DNA of 64,000 bases from assembly GCA_017591395.1 (NCBI GenBank), contig WEDG01005062.1:124001-188000 (forward strand), in the 5' to 3' direction. The position numbers were made by a program, and so were the translations under genes. This DNA is from Schistocephalus solidus (taxonomy: Eukaryota > Platyhelminthes > Cestoda > Diphyllobothriidea > Diphyllobothriidae). Under the pieces are notes generated by a model. The model saw only the letters and a program-made list of their open reading frames with translations, was not told the DNA's origin and searched no databases. This document shows positions 62,095 to 64,000 of the stretch, piece by piece (the stretch's first letter is position 1; every line of letters starts with the position of its first letter).

Positions 62095-62395
62095 AGGCGG
62101 TTGTTGCTCTAGTGAGAATGTTGGCTTCAGTACAGCCAAAAGCACTACAAACTGACTACCCAGGCCCCCACCGAAGCCATGAGTTTAACACTCGGGTCAA
62201 GTTACCTGCCAACCCACCACTGTAACGTATTAATCCACCAATTCTGATAGTTAGCTGACTGCCCAAACCCTTAGGATTTTCTAGGCAATCAATACAGAAT
62301 CCACCAGATGACTACCAGGGTACAATTAATTAAAAGAGATTTTGCAGAGTTGAAAATTCTCACTACCCCAGCGGGGCCTCGCAGTCAATGTTGGT
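62095..62395. repeat. tRNA-derived SINE-like foldback element, copy 3
   Basis: The left arm ends with TTCAGTACAGCC (family TTTAGTACAGCC, near 62128-62141) and passes through the tRNA remnant to GCCATGAGTTTAACACTCGG. The body has TAATCCACCAATTCTGATAG, AGGATTTTCTAGGCAATC and AGAATCCACCAGATGACTAC. The right end has CAATTAATTAAAAGAGATTT, a diverged leader, followed by a B-box-like TTGAAAATTC and a CCAGCGGGGCCTCGCAG trailer on the plus strand. The order matches copies 1 and 2. Confidence 0.65.
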
Positions 62396-62805
62396 TTCCA
62401 TCAACGTGAAGGGAGTGGGCCGGGTCCCGTTGAATGAGCCGCGGCTGAGATGTGGCGTCTTTCCTCCCCACCAGTGCCGCGGTAGCTTGGCGAATCGGAG
62501 CCAGTCTCCTTCGTTTCTCTCAACAAATTTTGCCTTCTACCAACAGACTATCCAGACCCGATCAAAGAGGGCTCAGGTGTGCAGCGGCCTTTGGTCTTTT
62601 TCGCCTACTTATTTGGTGCCTTATGGTTTGCCTCATGTCTGTGTACGACTCCGACTCCAAGGAATGTGGAAAGGTGTCTGACGGCTTCTCCCTTAACATG
62701 TTTTTGCATACGGGAGAGCTCGGAACTTATCTGCGATGCAATTGTGATGGACATGTAGTATTCTAGCAACTCCATCTTCTATAAATTGCAATACATGCGC
62801 TTCGA

Positions 62806-62890
62806 GACTCTGATGATGTATTCGAGGAAGAATCCGAAACGTCCTTCTGGTTAAGCTTTTTGTGCCAGTGAGCATGTCTCTTCTTCGAAA
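62806..62890 (+). ncRNA. Hammerhead-ribozyme-like motif in a PLE 3' end
   Basis: The conserved core CTGATGA (62810-62816) is intact. Helix II is ATTC (62820-62823) with GAAT (62830-62833), a six-base loop GAGGAA, one mismatch and a closing G-C pair (62818/62835). GAAAC (62836-62840) and the cleavage triplet GTC (62841-62843) follow. The tail to about 62890 (TTTTTGTGCCAGTGAGCATG) matches the tail at 24,300 (CTTGTTCCAGTGACTGCATC). In hammerheads CTGATGA and GAAA form the catalytic core, and cleavage follows the H of an NUH triplet such as GUC. Hammerheads are known in PLE terminal repeats. Helix I does not pair here (GAGACT against CTTCTG), and helix III would be only two pairs with no loop, so activity in cis is unlikely; it is probably a fossil. 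No PLE coding sequence was found immediately upstream. Confidence 0.5.
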
Positions 62891-63099
62891 TGCAACCTGA
62901 AACTCACCTATTTTTCTTCTATTAGCATGAAAGTGAATGGCTTCTAAAAGAACAGACACAAGCGGCTTCGGGAAGTTCACATCGAACAAACTTCAGTCGG
63001 ACACAACTCACTGTACAACGGTCGCCTGCATGACATTCTCTATATTTTCCATCACCCTAAATCTCTGTGGTTTGACCTCATCCGGCAGCACGAAACGAA

Positions 63100-64000
63100 T
63101 GTTATTTAGTATTAATGTTCGCTAAGAGGCTTCACAGCTCGCTCTCTAAGTGCCTTGTAGTGGAAAGGAGGAGTAATAATTCAATTGACAACTGCTTTTT
63201 GTGACGGTTTATCCTGACAGGCTGGACATCGATGGTATCTTAATGAAAAACCAATCCTCTGGAGCAAAACTGACGGTACGTACTCAGCTCAACCATCCTA
63301 AATCCATAATCCCTCATGATAATCCAAGCCCTTCTGTTCCTCCTGCCTTTAAAGCTTTGTCATTAATTTAGGGCAAAGCTACCTTTTAATACGGGGATAA
63401 AGCGCAGAAGACTCCATCAGCACATTCGGTGCTGAAGTTTCAGGATTTCTGATGCGACCGCTGGCAAGCATTGCTGAGCGCGCGCATAACGCCAAGGTCC
63501 ACAAAGAACTGTCGAAGCTTTTGTGGAAGTCTCGCCTAAACGAGGGCCATCTCGCTTCGATGCGCTGCTGGACAAGCACGATCAGGTCAGGATGCAGTAG
63601 AGCGTTCTTCGCGTGAAGCTGCTGGCTGAGCTCCCATAACAAATGCCAAAGCCATGCGTGGGGCAAACGCCACACCAAGTTCTTCAATACGTTTTGCCAC
63701 TTCTGGCGCACTCGCACTGCGTGGGGGTCTGATTCTGAGAATCCAGCTGCAAGATCGTCACTTGTGGTTTGCTTGATCTATCTTGACATCGAGTATGGCT
63801 GACGCCCGCGTGCCGCCGTAATTTCGCGGTAGCAGCATTCAACGGCGAAAGTTGGTACAACGAGACTGGCAAAATCGGTAACCTTTGAAGACGCTGGGAG
63901 AACCCGATCATAGGTGTGCAAATAATGTGCGCGACCGCACCCTTAGGCAAATGCTGCAACCTCCCGGTAAGGTTCAAATTTCTGCCCGTATCTGCTGCGT
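63100..64000. other. GC-richer end region, unclassified coding-like remnants
   Basis: Minus-strand frames of 112 (63379-63717) and 97 codons (63684-63977) overlap at their ends, as a degraded coding sequence with a frameshift might. The composition (R, L, A, S, H rich) differs from chance frames in the AT-rich part, but GC-richer DNA also has fewer stops by chance. I could not recognise a reverse transcriptase, integrase or transposase motif. The region continues beyond the window. Confidence 0.3.

Noticed and set aside
1..64000. CRISPR array, bacterial operon, prophage or defence island
   Set aside because: There are no regularly spaced direct repeats, no dense co-directional long frames and no ribosome binding-site pattern. 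The retroelement content is eukaryotic.

Overview
The window looks like nuclear DNA of a multicellular eukaryote, most likely a parasitic flatworm and plausibly a diphyllobothriid-type tapeworm. Most of it is AT-rich, and no open frame is longer than about 170 codons. There are no operons, bacterial promoters or rRNA genes, and no intact tRNA gene. The recognisable content is old interspersed repeats: Penelope-like retroelement (PLE) fragments with a GIY-YIG endonuclease, tRNA-derived SINE-like elements, and degenerate telomere-like CCTTAA/TTAGGG tracts. The flatworm assignment is inferred from this repeat set and is not proven. No complete host gene could be identified; two short stretches are offered as low-confidence exon candidates.

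Layout. 1-20,900 is mostly AT-rich single-copy-looking DNA, broken by tRNA-SINE foldback elements at 2,190-2,520 and 5,336-5,744, a GC-rich repeat fragment near 4,400-4,600, and a few hairpins. 20,900-35,500 is repeat-rich. It holds inverted PLE 3' ends (24,194-24,320), two telomere-like tracts, a head-to-head pair of PLE remnants (31,090-31,990), a 168-bp tandem repeat (33,171-33,430), a tRNA half-module (34,710-34,787) and a third telomere-like tract (35,275-35,500). 35,500-40,870 is AT-rich and featureless. 40,870-42,262 is the best-preserved element: a 5'-truncated PLE open in a single frame from the reverse transcriptase through the GIY-YIG domain, interrupted by five nonsense codons and no frameshift. 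42,270-47,800 is AT-rich with one SINE body and a strong hairpin. 47,800-64,000 mixes AT-rich DNA with GC-richer repeat clusters, including three copies of a roughly 350-bp family, a 530-bp palindromic repeat cluster (60,543-61,068), a third SINE foldback (62,095-62,395) and the best-preserved hammerhead-ribozyme-like motif (62,806-62,890).

How the parts relate. The PLE copies share a 3' end. The coding frame is followed by about 90 bp of untranslated DNA and then by a motif resembling the hammerhead ribozyme core (CTGATGA, helix II, GAAAC, GTC). At least five degraded instances of that motif can be read, always in the position expected for a PLE terminal repeat. The SINE-like elements recur as a left tRNA-like arm on the minus strand, a shared central body, and a right tRNA-like arm on the plus strand. 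In the best copy the arms are 78 nt each, about 92% identical, and flanked by a 12-bp direct repeat. The window therefore records retroelement activity and decay rather than a working gene cluster.
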